Shown: positions 13,178 to 13,344 of the stretch, piece after piece
Numbering within the stretch: the stretch's first letter is position 1
Layout: each line of letters begins with the position of its first letter
Position numbers and translations under genes: made by a program
The notes under the pieces: model-generated
Database searches by the model: none
What the model was told of the DNA's origin: nothing
The model's input: only the letters and a program-made list of their open reading frames with translations
Source: Synergistaceae bacterium
GTDB lineage: Bacteria > Synergistota > Synergistia > Synergistales > Aminobacteriaceae
Assembly (NCBI GenBank): GCA_009778055.1
Contig: WRKN01000054.1
Location: forward strand, 1-13,344
Reading direction: 5' to 3'
DNA length: 13,344 bases

Positions 13178-13312
13178 TTCATCAGACCAGTTTTTGAGAT
13201 TGAGTAGATTACGAGTCTTGACCTTACCGTTTTCCCAGTAAGATTCGCGTAGCCAAATCGATTCATAAGTTTTGCCGACTTTGTTGGTCCAAAGAGCCCT
13301 CGCGATATACAT
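13172..13312 (-). pseudogene. IS1634-like transposase, N-terminal stump
   Basis: On the - strand a 46-residue frame (MYIARALWTNKVGKTYESIW, then LRESYWENGKVKTRNLLNLK, then NWSDEP) ends at TAA (13174-13172). It matches the typical N-terminus of IS1634-family transposases, which start with a variable strand followed by a .. LRESYREDGKVK.RTLANL pattern; full enzymes run several hundred residues. The stop lies inside the right end of the 170-bp repeat element, so the transposase is cut off where the element begins. An in-frame ATG at 13336, or a start beyond the window, is possible. A TATAAT is read on this strand just before the ATG. Confidence 0.6.
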
Positions 13313-13344
13313 GCCTATTATAATGCGGTATAACATTCTGTAAC

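Noticed and set aside
1..13344. tRNA and rRNA genes
   Set aside because: No cloverleaf-like sequence with T-arm consensus and no rRNA-like stretch was recognised by eye on either strand.

Overview
The window looks like a piece of a diderm (two-membrane) bacterial chromosome. The left two thirds is visibly G+C-rich and densely packed. From about position 9130 to the right end the sequence is more A+T-rich, carries small mobile or addiction-type genes, and reads like an accessory region. A VirB10/TrbI protein implies an outer membrane, while RNase J and strong AGGAGG-type ribosome binding sites point to a lineage such as Synergistota or a diderm Firmicute. That assignment is inference, because there is no rRNA or other phylogenetic marker in the window.

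Region 1 (2-3828, + strand) is one tightly packed five-gene operon. It holds the C-terminal half of a TrbI/VirB10 channel protein, a 63-residue one-helix membrane protein, a TraF-like S26 signal peptidase, a STAS anti-sigma-factor antagonist, and a 701-residue CHASE2 membrane sensor with a C-terminal PP2C/SpoIIE phosphatase. Conjugation or type IV secretion genes are therefore transcriptionally linked to a partner-switching signalling module. The operon meets the convergent RNase J gene at a perfect 20-base palindrome (3840-3859).

Region 2 (3868-7505, - strand) holds housekeeping genes: rnj (RNase J), and trpG and trpD overlapping by 8 bases. Upstream of trpG lie an extended -10 promoter and a strong intrinsic terminator inside the presumed leader, which makes a candidate attenuator. 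No trpE is adjacent.

Region 3 (7718-9130, - strand) is a protein I cannot name. It has an N-terminal helix-turn-helix domain, three membrane helices and a C-terminal soluble domain.

Region 4 (9230-11309, - strand) stacks small regulatory and addiction genes: a class I Fic toxin with a VbhA-like antitoxin, a HigB/HigA pair with a good promoter, and a ribbon-helix-helix-like protein whose ribosome binding site sits in the loop of a perfect 9-bp inverted repeat.

Region 5 (11452-13344, mostly + strand) holds a 37-codon membrane peptide translationally linked to a secreted ankyrin-repeat membrane protein with near-identical tandem 102-bp repeats. It is followed by a short gene that looks like the severed 5' end of something larger, a 170-bp nested inverted-repeat element, and the 5' stump of an IS1634-like transposase on the - strand. 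The last two share a junction and suggest repeated insertion and deletion.
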